From a virus, in IMG/VR virus record IMGVR_UViG_3300037189_000455, positions 1 to 22,037 of that record: a DNA stretch of 22,037 nt; one strand, given 5' to 3'. Of the stretch, positions 6,277 to 13,342 are shown one piece after another; position 1 is the stretch's first letter, and the number at the start of each line of letters is the position of its first letter. The position numbers were made by a program, and so were the translations under genes. The notes under the pieces are model-generated. The model saw only the letters and a list, made by a program, of their open reading frames with translations, did no database searches and was not told the DNA's origin.

Positions 6277-6822
6277 TTACCCCTTAATCCCGTATAGTGC
6301 AAATGATGAACCAGTTGTCCAGTTGCCACTTGAAGCCGCGGTAATTGTAATTGAAGTAATTGCCGCAGTATTGAGCCATAATGCTGATGCAAAATTAATT
6401 TGTCCTGAGCCATTAAGGTCGTAAGCACCCATTGAACGGCTAGTCTTATATTTGTTTGTATTTGTGTAATCAAGAATATCAACTACAGCAGCGGCATAAA
6501 TGTTTGAAGCCGCTGATGCGTCCACTTCCAAACCAAGCCAAGCACCCGTGCGTCCTGTGTATGCATCTGCTGATGCAGAAGCACCATCACCAATAAGGCG
6601 GTGAAGTGTATAGTTAGCACCTGAATCGCTGTTGTACCGCATATCAGTTCCATTTGCGCTTGCTGCTGCAGTACCTCTAAGTATTGCCCGCACTTGAAGA
6701 TGCTTATATGTCTGTGGAATTGATGTAAAAGTAATTATTCCACTTGACCCCGTACCGGTTGCAGTCGCAATAGACTCATAAGAGTTGGTTACTGCTTTGC
6801 TGCCGCTGATTGAACTAGCCAT
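6277..6822 (-). CDS. receptor-binding/tail-tip paralogue A
   Basis: A 181-aa first member of the trio. Landmarks: YESIATATG, IITFTSIPQTYKHLQVRA, MRYNSDSGANYTLHRLIGDG, ILDYTNTNKYKT, an LWLNTAAITSITI strand pair, and the C-terminal FALYGIKG. These align with the two following genes. I chose the ATG at 6822 because the protein then begins MASS, like the MA starts of its paralogues, with AGGG just upstream. An in-frame ATG at 6843 would overlap the stop of the tail-fibre gene as TAATG and add seven residues; it is a real alternative. Receptor binding is inferred from position at the end of the tail module. Confidence 0.68.
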   Translation of the reverse strand: MASSISGSKAVTNSYESIATATGTGSSGIITFTSIPQTYKHLQVRAILRGTAAASANGTDMRYNSDSGANYTLHRLIGDGASASADAYTGRTGAWLGLEVDASAASNIYAAAVVDILDYTNTNKYKTSRSMGAYDLNGSGQINFASALWLNTAAITSITITAASSGNWTTGSSFALYGIKG

Positions 6823-6842
6823 AATCCCTAGCATTGGAGTCA

Positions 6843-7850
6843 TTAGGCAAGGTCTCCAAATACAATCCAACTATTTGCCGCAATTTTCTTGCAAGTTGCA
6901 CCTGAGTTGGCTACACGAAGTTTGGGAGTAGCACTAGTAGCGCCGGTAGAAATCACAGTAGTTGTTCCTGGTGTCACTGCACCTATAGTTGGTTGACCTG
7001 CACCTGTAATCCAAAAGACGTTAATCTCTGTGCCTACTGCGAAGTTGAAGGTGGCATCTGTCGGGATATTAAACTGGACGGATGCTGCGTTGTTCATCGA
7101 GAACAACTGACCTTCATCGCCGGAGGCAAATGTGTAGGCCGCAGTCTTGGCTGTGTAGGTAGATGAAATCTTAGGGCTGGATATTACTGGTGTTGTCAGC
7201 GTCTTATTTGTAAGGGTGTCAGTTGTCGCTCTACCGACGAGCGTATCGGTCGAAGTCGGAAGGGTCAAGGTTCCGGTATTGCTGATTGTAGAAATGATTG
7301 GGGCGGTCAGTGTCTTGTTTGTGAGGGTGTCTGTGGTTGCTTTACCGACGAGCGTATCTGTTGCATCTGGCAAAGATAAAGTTTTGGCAGTGGTGAAGGC
7401 GGTTGCAATCGTTCCGGTGATCGCTGTCGTTCCGGCCACGTCAAACTTAATTGCTTTAGTTGCATCTGTAACGTCTACGATTGTCGTCGTTGAATCTGAA
7501 AGTTTCTTATTTGTCAACGTCTGCGCTGTGGTTAAATCGGCTGTAACGGCGGTGTTGATTGCAACGGTTGGAATCGGCCCGGTTCCACTGGTGACGCTGA
7601 TGCCTGTGCCGGCTGTTATTTCGGTGATATCGCCGGTTGCTCCAACCCAGGCGGCTCCGTCGTAGACTTCAAGGACGTTTGTGTCCTGGAGATATGAGAC
7701 CATGCCCTCTGCCAATACTCCGCTGAGTGCTGTGGTTCGAGCTGCTGAAGATGCAAATACCATGACAGTCTGTTGCATCAAATATGTTGCGACATTGTTT
7801 GCGGTCAATACTTCGCCTGTTGAAAATAGCTTATAGCCTGCGCCAGCCAT
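6843..7850 (-). CDS. tail fibre protein with TLTNKTLT repeats
   Basis: A 335-aa protein. The N-terminal part (about 1-95, MAGAGYKLFSTGEVLTANNV) looks like a baseplate attachment module containing a VLEVYDGAAWV strand. The middle (about 105-215) is a beta-repeat shaft with several TLTNK motifs, including two near-identical 37-residue units each containing TDTLTNKTLT. The C-terminal part (about 225-335) is a compact beta domain ending WIVFGDLA, as seen at the ends of many phage fibre proteins. It would project from the tail tip and support or present the receptor-binding modules encoded just downstream. The start is an ATG with AAAGGAG upstream. The composition is Thr/Ala/Val/Ser-rich with almost no cysteine. 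Confidence 0.8.
   Translation of the reverse strand: MAGAGYKLFSTGEVLTANNVATYLMQQTVMVFASSAARTTALSGVLAEGMVSYLQDTNVLEVYDGAAWVGATGDITEITAGTGISVTSGTGPIPTVAINTAVTADLTTAQTLTNKKLSDSTTTIVDVTDATKAIKFDVAGTTAITGTIATAFTTAKTLSLPDATDTLVGKATTDTLTNKTLTAPIISTISNTGTLTLPTSTDTLVGRATTDTLTNKTLTTPVISSPKISSTYTAKTAAYTFASGDEGQLFSMNNAASVQFNIPTDATFNFAVGTEINVFWITGAGQPTIGAVTPGTTTVISTGATSATPKLRVANSGATCKKIAANSWIVFGDLA
7195..7357 (-). repeat. 111-bp period direct repeat in the tail fibre shaft
   Basis: About 50 bases at 7195-7247 recur with few changes at 7306-7357 (both contain taccgacgagcgtatc). The period of 111 bases equals 37 codons and encodes the duplicated shaft unit with TDTLVG and TDTLTNKTLT. Confidence 0.75.
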
Positions 7851-7864
7851 TGTGTCTCCTTTAC

Positions 7865-9133
7865 CTAGTAACTCAAGAGTCCAGCAGATGAATTGAGAAC
7901 ACCTGTGGTCGTGCTGTTAAGAACAAATCCTGAAATTTGTGGTTCATTAGTCAATAACTTAGCCACAAAACTTTTTTTAGTGATGTCGTACTGAACGCCC
8001 TGCACCAATAAAGTCTTGGTAATGGATGAACTCCCGGACATTGTTTTTTGCACACTAATGACGTCAAAAATGTCGGCATCTAAACCTGCTGCAACACGAG
8101 TTGGTGAGCTTGAATCAAAAAGATTAAGCATGAGCGATGAGATACGCACCGAAACATCTTTGCGAGTAGCCAGTGCAATTTGTGCCTGGGATAAAGCCTC
8201 AGTGTCAGTCTGCACCAAAATATCTGTGCGCACTCCTGATTTTATGAAATAGATGCCTTGCGAAGTAGCATCTTGCACTCGTTGCGCTACTCCCCCAAGT
8301 CTTTGGACTGTCACATCATTGAGAATAAGGGTGTCATCTTGTAGGACTTCCACACCTTGATAGTCGATTCCTGTGCCGGTATCAGTAAAGACAATCGGAG
8401 ATACACTCGGTTTCTTTGCCATACTGTCACGAGAGAGAAAAACCGCATTCCCCGCACTATCAATGAAGAAGCCACCATTTTCACTCTTGTCTGCGACAAG
8501 TTGAATAGCATCAAGTAAGTTGCGATTGGCTGTTCCAGGGTCATTTTGCATCGTTGATGAACCGGCATCAATGGATCGAGCAGCAATAGGCCAAGACGCG
8601 GTATCCAGTAGTTGCGTCACGCGAGTACCACTTAAATCACCAGCGGCAGCGCCAGTGACAGTGGTGAAGGCAACGTTGTTGAGCAATCTAAATCCATCAA
8701 CGCACTGCAAGGTCACGCTGTTGATGTCATTGACGCCCACTGCAAAGTTTGTGGTGTATTGCTGAATGAATCCGTAAAAGAGTGGATAACGAATACCATT
8801 GAAGTCTGCAAATATTTGAATCTTACGCAGAGGGATGAGCTGCCCCGCATAGGGCGATGAGGCATTGCTTGGGTTGAAATACCCTTGCTCATCTTGCAAG
8901 ACCACAGTTGCAGTCCCTGCTTCAAACTTGTCAAGGATGCGGTTTCGACCACGACGTATAGCCACCTGCAAGGTGATTGCAGAGACATCCACTCGATCAT
9001 CTGCATCAGCAAGTTGACCTGTGCCAAGAAGTCCTTTTGTAGCGTTGTCCAAGGTAAAAGCAGTGGTAATGAATTGAGCGCCGTTGGTAAAGTCAATGAT
9101 GACGCCAAGTTGGGGAAATCCAGCAAGTGACAT
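7865..9133 (-). CDS. minor tail protein / baseplate hub-like
   Basis: A 422-aa protein that follows the tape measure with no spacer (the tape-measure stop ends immediately before the ATG in the other orientation), in the usual place of distal tail or hub proteins. Seen: VDVSAITLQVAIRRGRNR (about 48-65), DKFEAGTATVVLQDEQGYFNP (in the 68-90 region), and YPLFYGFIQQ, a pattern I associate with actinophage-type minor tail proteins. The second half has mixed alpha/beta segments such as LLDAIQLVADKSENGGFF, consistent with a gp27/gpD-like hub. It probably links the tube end to the fibre proteins encoded downstream. There is no obvious catalytic motif. The lack of a clear Shine-Dalgarno sequence suggests coupling to tape-measure translation. 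Confidence 0.78.
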   Translation of the reverse strand: MSLAGFPQLGVIIDFTNGAQFITTAFTLDNATKGLLGTGQLADADDRVDVSAITLQVAIRRGRNRILDKFEAGTATVVLQDEQGYFNPSNASSPYAGQLIPLRKIQIFADFNGIRYPLFYGFIQQYTTNFAVGVNDINSVTLQCVDGFRLLNNVAFTTVTGAAAGDLSGTRVTQLLDTASWPIAARSIDAGSSTMQNDPGTANRNLLDAIQLVADKSENGGFFIDSAGNAVFLSRDSMAKKPSVSPIVFTDTGTGIDYQGVEVLQDDTLILNDVTVQRLGGVAQRVQDATSQGIYFIKSGVRTDILVQTDTEALSQAQIALATRKDVSVRISSLMLNLFDSSSPTRVAAGLDADIFDVISVQKTMSGSSSITKTLLVQGVQYDITKKSFVAKLLTNEPQISGFVLNSTTTGVLNSSAGLLSY

Positions 9134-11287
9134 TTAGAAATACTGTCCATTGAATGTCAAGGCTTTTCCTGACAACTGATTCTGCTGGACTCCTTGCGTG
9201 ATGGATGCGACAAGGTCTGTGTTTGAGATGACAGAGCCAGCATTGTTGACAGTGATGTAAAGTCCCCCGCCGATAGATGCAGACGAGTCGGTTGCAGGGG
9301 CGCTAGTGGCAGCAAACATGGAAGTTGAAGTACCTGTGACAGCGCCAAAACCACCACCGCCGCCAGCTTGACCAGCACCGGAGAGTCCCCCGTAATTGTT
9401 TGCGCCGGTGTTATAGGTCTTGGCAGGTATATTCTTCAATGCGTCCAAAATCTTATTTAACTCAGGATCATTGATGGCTTTTTCTGCTGCCGCAATAGCC
9501 GCATCTGCCACAGCAATGGCAGCCTCTGCTGCTTTGGTTGCGGCATCTATATCGGCAACTTGTGTTGCTACAAATGCAGCCCCACTGGTCACATTTGGAT
9601 TGTAAGCGGGGATTGCCTTGAGTGTGGAAATATAAACATCAAGTTGACTCAGAGCGTTGCGCCATCCCATTGCTGCGACGTCACCAGGGTTTGTCAATGC
9701 CTTTGAATAGGTATCAGCGCCAAGAACAGATGCAATGTATGCAACAACTGCCTCTTGCGACTCTCCCCATTTCTTAGCCAACATATTGACTTCATTGACT
9801 GAAATATCTTTATCGGCCAAAGTGCCAAGAATGTCTGCGTATCGCTGAGCCGCAGTATTGTTAGACATCTGAGCTTCATAATTTGCCATCAAACGGGCGT
9901 AAGCCATATCTAGCTCAACATTGTGCTGCTTGAGCAGGTTAAGTCGTACCGCTTCAAGTTGGATTGGGTCTGTCTCAGTTGTTGCAGTAACACCTTTGTT
10001 CGCCAATTGTTTTTGTAACGCTAGGAGTTCCGCAGCAACTTTGGCTGCTTTTATCTGATCCGCAGTGAGTTTCGTTGTTGCACCTGATGTTTTGCCAAGA
10101 CCTTTGAGGTAATCGGCGGTTGTGAGAGCAAGACCCTTGAAGTTGAACTTCAGGTCGCCCACTTTTGCCGCCGCTTTTTCAGCGTCCTTATCAAACTTAT
10201 TTGTGGCCACATTGATTGCTATCAAGGCAACGCCAAATGCCGCTGCCCCTGCCGCTGCCGATATTCCACCGGTGGCGAGGGCTTCGGCTGCGGCTGCGCC
10301 TAGTGAGACTGTGCGAAGTGCTTTCATCACCTTGATGATTGCCATGACAGCAGTAATCATCCCTTGAACTGCCGCCGCTACCTTTGCGCCAAATAGAGCG
10401 GCAACAATAACAGCGCCAAGGACTTCAAAAGTTTTAATGTTGCGAGCTACAAAGCTGAAAGTGTCATACAAAACTTGAGCGAAGGCGACGCCATAAGAAA
10501 TGCCAGTAATAAAGAACGCGGCTATTTTCTTGCCGTTGGCATCCAGCCATTTTTCGATTTGAGGCAAATACTTTGTGAACTTATCAAGGAAAGGTTGCAA
10601 AGCCAAGATGATTGCGTTGCCAATTGTCTTTCTTACCTCGTCAAAAGCCAAGCCGATGCGACCTATCTTGCCAGCAAATGTGTCTGCGGCTGCCGCTGCT
10701 GATCCCTTGGTGGCGGATTCAAGTTCCTTGACGATGCCAACGAAGTCTTTGCTCTTGATAAGAGTCTCAGATAAAGGAATTCCAAGTCGCTTAAGTGCAT
10801 TGAAATTTCCCGCATAAGCCTTTGCAAGTGCGATTGACACAGCAGTCAAATCTTTTCCACGATTTGCACTGACATCAAGTGCAATCTGCTGCAAACTTTC
10901 TGCCTTGGTAATATCGTGAGTGGCAATCAATAACGCCTGAAGGCTTGGACGAAGGAGTTCATCCTGGACGTTGAGGCGAAGCATGGTCTGCTTTATGTAG
11001 GTATTGACTGACGCAATTTGTGAGTCAGTTGCACCTGTAACATTTTGCAAAGTCTTGGCGAGGATAGCCATCGACTGTTCTTCAGCCATTGCAGCTCGGA
11101 CTGAGTCAACGCCCATCTTGATGGCGAATGCTGCCGATGCTGCGGCTGCGATAGCAAAGGACTTTGCAACCTTGTTACCGAAATCGTGAAATTGTTTCCC
11201 TAGTTTTTCAGCATCCTTGGCCGCTGCCTTTGTGCCCTTGTCTGAGTATTCGGAAATGATTCGAGCAATTACTGCGCCTTTTGCCAC
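9134..11287 (-). CDS. tape measure protein
   Basis: A 717-aa protein, the longest gene in the window. It begins at a GTG with GAGG five bases upstream. Seen: an N-terminal amphipathic helical region rich in Ala/Lys, ALAKAYAGNFNALKRLGIPL (about 153-172), a pattern common in phage tape measures, hydrophobic helices at about 255-275, 287-318 and 328-360, a long alpha-helical region, and a Gly-rich C-terminal stretch (SGAGQAGGGGGFGAVTG) before a short beta end. It would set tail length and pass through the tube at DNA entry. The rule of about 1.5 angstrom per residue gives a tail near 105-110 nm. Position after the chaperone genes and before the minor tail protein fits. No lysozyme or peptidase motif is visible in it. 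Confidence 0.93.
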   Translation of the reverse strand: MAKGAVIARIISEYSDKGTKAAAKDAEKLGKQFHDFGNKVAKSFAIAAAASAAFAIKMGVDSVRAAMAEEQSMAILAKTLQNVTGATDSQIASVNTYIKQTMLRLNVQDELLRPSLQALLIATHDITKAESLQQIALDVSANRGKDLTAVSIALAKAYAGNFNALKRLGIPLSETLIKSKDFVGIVKELESATKGSAAAAADTFAGKIGRIGLAFDEVRKTIGNAIILALQPFLDKFTKYLPQIEKWLDANGKKIAAFFITGISYGVAFAQVLYDTFSFVARNIKTFEVLGAVIVAALFGAKVAAAVQGMITAVMAIIKVMKALRTVSLGAAAAEALATGGISAAAGAAAFGVALIAINVATNKFDKDAEKAAAKVGDLKFNFKGLALTTADYLKGLGKTSGATTKLTADQIKAAKVAAELLALQKQLANKGVTATTETDPIQLEAVRLNLLKQHNVELDMAYARLMANYEAQMSNNTAAQRYADILGTLADKDISVNEVNMLAKKWGESQEAVVAYIASVLGADTYSKALTNPGDVAAMGWRNALSQLDVYISTLKAIPAYNPNVTSGAAFVATQVADIDAATKAAEAAIAVADAAIAAAEKAINDPELNKILDALKNIPAKTYNTGANNYGGLSGAGQAGGGGGFGAVTGTSTSMFAATSAPATDSSASIGGGLYITVNNAGSVISNTDLVASITQGVQQNQLSGKALTFNGQYF

Positions 11288-11305
11288 GATTGCCTCGCTC
11301 TCCGA

Positions 11306-11902
11306 TTACCTAGTTTTCTGTGATTCCATTGCTTTTTGAAGGTCTGCTTTTGCAGTATCAAGTGCCTCATCAAAGTTCTTCTCAATCTTGGCTTTATCTC
11401 GATCCACTATGCGCCAAATCATGCGAGAGGCTTTGCCGTAACGATTGGATAAAGTACGTTTGAACTGTTCTCCACTGCCAGCATCCTCGGTAACAGATGA
11501 ACTACCTTGTTTGCGACCTACAATTTCAAAAATTACCCCTGCTGGACTTGCATTTATCAACGCTCCGGCGCTGGTTGTGTAATCCCCTCGCATTTTTCCT
11601 TGCGCTTTGGAAGATTTGATTCCCGCAACCACTGCATTCACATCCCATGCGGGGAAACCTTTATCATCTTTGTTTCCCTTACGCCTTCGAGGATTCTTGG
11701 CGGGTGTTGTTTTCCAACCACTCATCGGAGCGCCAGCCCCATGAACGGAAGCTGTGGTCGCGATTTGTTTTGCATCATTTTTTGCTTTGCGAAGTTCTTT
11801 GTTGATTACTTTGCGAAATTTTTTCAAGGCTTGTTTGTCAAACTCTTTCAGACCTGCAATTGTCTCTTTTACTCCTGAAACAACAACTGCGTTTTGCGCC
11901 AT
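11306..11902 (-). CDS. HK97 gp10-like tail-completion/minor structural protein
   Basis: A 198-aa basic protein. Seen: an N-terminal helix with GVKETIAGLKEFDKQALKKF, a very basic loop (NPRRRKGNK, about 69-77), SPAGVIFEIVGRK (about 119-131), and a C-terminal helical segment MIWRIVDRDKAKIEKNF. The VIFEIVGRK strand and overall layout recall HK97-gp10-like/neck proteins, but the match is weak. The location is unusual: gp10-like genes normally precede the tail-tube gene, while this one sits between the chaperone region and the tape measure. The start is an ATG with GGGAG seven bases upstream; the stop of the -1-frame chaperone extension lies four bases before it. It could instead be an uncharacterised tail protein. 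Confidence 0.6.
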   Translation of the reverse strand: MAQNAVVVSGVKETIAGLKEFDKQALKKFRKVINKELRKAKNDAKQIATTASVHGAGAPMSGWKTTPAKNPRRRKGNKDDKGFPAWDVNAVVAGIKSSKAQGKMRGDYTTSAGALINASPAGVIFEIVGRKQGSSSVTEDAGSGEQFKRTLSNRYGKASRMIWRIVDRDKAKIEKNFDEALDTAKADLQKAMESQKTR

Positions 11903-11906
11903 ATCA

Positions 11907-12062
11907 TCACTCCCGACTTTTGTTCTTCTCTTTCAAATATGCAACGATAGATTCAAGAACACCTTCAGGCGCATCAAGTAAGGACGTCGGAGACAACCCT
12001 GTTTCCACCGAGAGAGCCGCTATTGAATAGGTCAGGCTGTCTCGGTGGATACGAAAGATTCG
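11907..12062 (-). CDS. tail assembly chaperone T extension (-1 frame, by programmed frameshift)
   Basis: An open stretch of 51 codons in the -1 frame relative to chaperone G, overlapping its end and continuing to a TGA at 11909-11907, four bases before the next gene. It contains no ATG. It reads LTYSIAALSVETGLSP, then LLDAPEGVLESIVAYLKEKN, which looks like the second domain of siphovirus chaperones (xTGLSPxxLL, then a helix ending in YL). The shift must occur between 12062 and 12034, because the -1 frame has a stop at 12065-12063 and the zero frame stops at 12034-12032. If it occurs at the TTC codon (12055-12053), the fusion would be about 134 residues. A 10-bp stem starts directly downstream. 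No canonical X-XXY-YYZ heptamer is present; TTC can slip to TTT. Confidence 0.72.
   Translation of the reverse strand, partial: RIFRIHRDSLTYSIAALSVETGLSPTSLLDAPEGVLESIVAYLKEKNKSRE
12004..12049 (-). promoter_or_regulatory. RNA hairpin, probable frameshift stimulator
   Basis: In the transcript UCCACCGAGA (12049-12040) pairs perfectly with UCUCGGUGGA (12013-12004). Inside, after one mismatch, AGCC and GGCU add four more pairs. The hairpin begins three bases after the TTC codon of the G frame and contains the G stop codon. There is no U-run, so it is not a typical terminator. Position and strength fit a -1 frameshift stimulator for the G/GT chaperones. Confidence 0.65.
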
Positions 12063-12310
12063 TCAGTAACCAGTTCCACAGTTTTTACTGTGTCAAGGAA
12101 TTCAGCTCCAAAAGGCTTGACAACCTGTCCGTTGCATTTCAGTGCTTCATGCCCTAACCAATAGATGTGCTCAAGGCGCTGTTGATCCCCAAGCAACTTT
12201 GCAAATCCTGCTCCGAACTTCTGCTCGAACGCAACGATGATTCTTGGTCGCAGTGGATAGGTGAATTCTGATCCATCTGAAAGCACGATTTTTACTGATA
12301 AGCCGTCCAT
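12032..12310 (-). CDS. tail assembly chaperone G
   Basis: A 92-aa protein between the tail-tube genes and the tape measure, the usual place of tail assembly chaperones. Seen: VKIVLSDGSEFTYPLRPR (residues 6-23), a KFGAGFAKLL helix, EHIYWLGHEAL (47-57), and an acidic C-terminus (VELVTDESFVSTETA). The YPL beta start and the Ile/Trp-containing helix resemble small phage chaperone families. The start is an ATG with AAGGGG a few bases upstream. A -1-frame extension continues past the stop and would yield a GT-type fusion. Chaperones of this kind bind and hold the tape measure while the tube polymerises; they are usually absent from the virion. Confidence 0.82.
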   Translation of the reverse strand: MDGLSVKIVLSDGSEFTYPLRPRIIVAFEQKFGAGFAKLLGDQQRLEHIYWLGHEALKCNGQVVKPFGAEFLDTVKTVELVTDESFVSTETA

Positions 12311-12338
12311 ATATTTCCCCTTAGTTAGTTTTTGATGA

Positions 12339-12746
12339 TTAAGCAGTCGCCTTAGTGATGACGCCGGATACCGGCCAAGTCACTGATGCTGTTGCTAGTT
12401 GACCAATTCCACCCTTGAGTGGAGTCCACTCTGAAACAAGTGCTGAGACTGTGTAGCTCGGATTTGTTGTTGTAGTGGTTGTTGAAACTGGCTTGATGAC
12501 AATTGCTGCGGCTGTGCCGAGCAATGGAAAGATAATTGATTCAACTGATGACGATGCAAAATCCTGGAAGAAGTCGATGCTCACAGAATTATCTGCAAGA
12601 CCAGCAACTCTCTTTTTCGCGGTGTCGCCAAAACTTGTGGTCTCAACGATGTCATATTTTGTATCAAGTGTGACGCTTGAAATGTGGTCACTGAGGTCTG
12701 TTCCTGCGATTGTGATGGAAGGATTGGTGAGAACAAGTTTTGCCAT
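12339..12746 (-). CDS. tail tube protein, second copy
   Basis: A 135-aa tail-tube-like protein, the downstream member of a tandem pair. By hand alignment about 92 of 135 residues match the upstream copy with no gaps. Identical stretches include KRVAGLADNSV-like residues about 45-55, the DFFQD segment, and a 23-residue block beginning at LVSEWTPLKGG, before the closing ITKAT. Beta-rich, Thr/Ser/Val-heavy composition fits a tube subunit fold. The start is an ATG one base after the stop of copy one. Differences concentrate in surface-like positions (residues 8-17 and 60-95). Whether both copies enter the tube or one has a specialised place (for example tip or terminator side) cannot be told. Confidence 0.82.
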   Translation of the reverse strand: MAKLVLTNPSITIAGTDLSDHISSVTLDTKYDIVETTSFGDTAKKRVAGLADNSVSIDFFQDFASSSVESIIFPLLGTAAAIVIKPVSTTTTTTNPSYTVSALVSEWTPLKGGIGQLATASVTWPVSGVITKATA

Positions 12747-12747
12747 G

Positions 12748-13155
12748 TTATGAGGTCGCCTTTGTGATTGATCCGGAGATTGGCCATGTGACTGATGCTG
12801 TTGCTAGTTGTCCAATTCCACCCTTGAGCGGAGTCCATTCTGAGACAAGAGCAGTAAATGTATATGTTGGATTTGTTGTACTTACAGAAGTTGATGCTGG
12901 TTGAACCACAATTGTTGTGGTTGACCCGATAAGAGGATAAATTGTTGCTTCAACATTTGTTGCGGCATAATCTTGGAAGAAGTCCAACATCACAGAATTA
13001 TCTGCAAGACCAGCAACGCGTGTTTTGGCTGTTGAACCAAATCCTGTTGTCTCGATTATGTCCTCTTTTGTGTCAATTGTGATGCTAGAAATATGATCCG
13101 AAAGCACCACCGAGTTGATGGTTACCTTCGCATCCGTCAATACGATTTTAGGCAT
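12748..13155 (-). CDS. tail tube protein, first copy
   Basis: A 135-aa major tail protein candidate. Seen: IVLTDAKVTINSVVLSDHIS near the start, TKEDIIETTGFG (29-40), RVAGLADNSVMLDFFQD (46-62) and SEWTPLKGGIGQLATASVTW (in the C-terminal third). The DxTxxxD-type start, the helix region with FFQD, and the WxPLKGG strand are of the kind seen in actinophage tail-tube proteins. The start ATG overlaps the end of the 60-aa gene by eight bases. The family is assigned from position (after the terminator, before chaperone and tape measure) and composition. This copy and its downstream duplicate are the only tube candidates in the window. Confidence 0.85.
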   Translation of the reverse strand: MPKIVLTDAKVTINSVVLSDHISSITIDTKEDIIETTGFGSTAKTRVAGLADNSVMLDFFQDYAATNVEATIYPLIGSTTTIVVQPASTSVSTTNPTYTFTALVSEWTPLKGGIGQLATASVTWPISGSITKATS

Positions 13156-13330
13156 TTATTTCTCCTTCTTGGCGTGGTGATGCTGATTTGGTTGTGGTCT
13201 CATCTTTGATATGACCTGCTGAAATCAGAGCGTCAATGTTTGCTCCCATTTCAAGCAATTCTTTTTCTGTAATGGAATCACCCAATGACTTTTCACAGTC
13301 CAGGTATTCCGATGTGATTGTGTATGCCAT
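13148..13330 (-). CDS. 60-aa small protein between tail terminator and tail tube
   Basis: A 60-aa protein beginning MAYTITSEYLDC, with a helix-like ITEKELLEMGANIDALISAG segment and a polar tail rich in Ser, Thr and Lys. The ribosome-binding AAGGAG lies about eight bases upstream of the ATG. The gene ends eight bases inside the start of the first tail-tube gene, implying coupled translation. Small proteins of this kind (a beta start followed by an 'L...G.I' helix) are frequent next to tube genes, but I recognise no named family and assign no function. Confidence 0.65.
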   Translation of the reverse strand: MAYTITSEYLDCEKSLGDSITEKELLEMGANIDALISAGHIKDETTTKSASPRQEGEINA

Positions 13331-13342
13331 TTGTGGTGCTCC

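Noticed and set aside
7216-7665. Plus-strand Val/Ser-rich open frame of 149 codons
   Set aside because: It is a mirror of the repeat-rich tail fibre shaft on the minus strand; the repetition alone explains the open frame.
8713-9150. Minus-strand open frame of 145 codons within the minor tail protein gene
   Set aside because: Out-of-frame shadow of the minor tail gene; no ribosome-binding site of its own and no coherent protein pattern.
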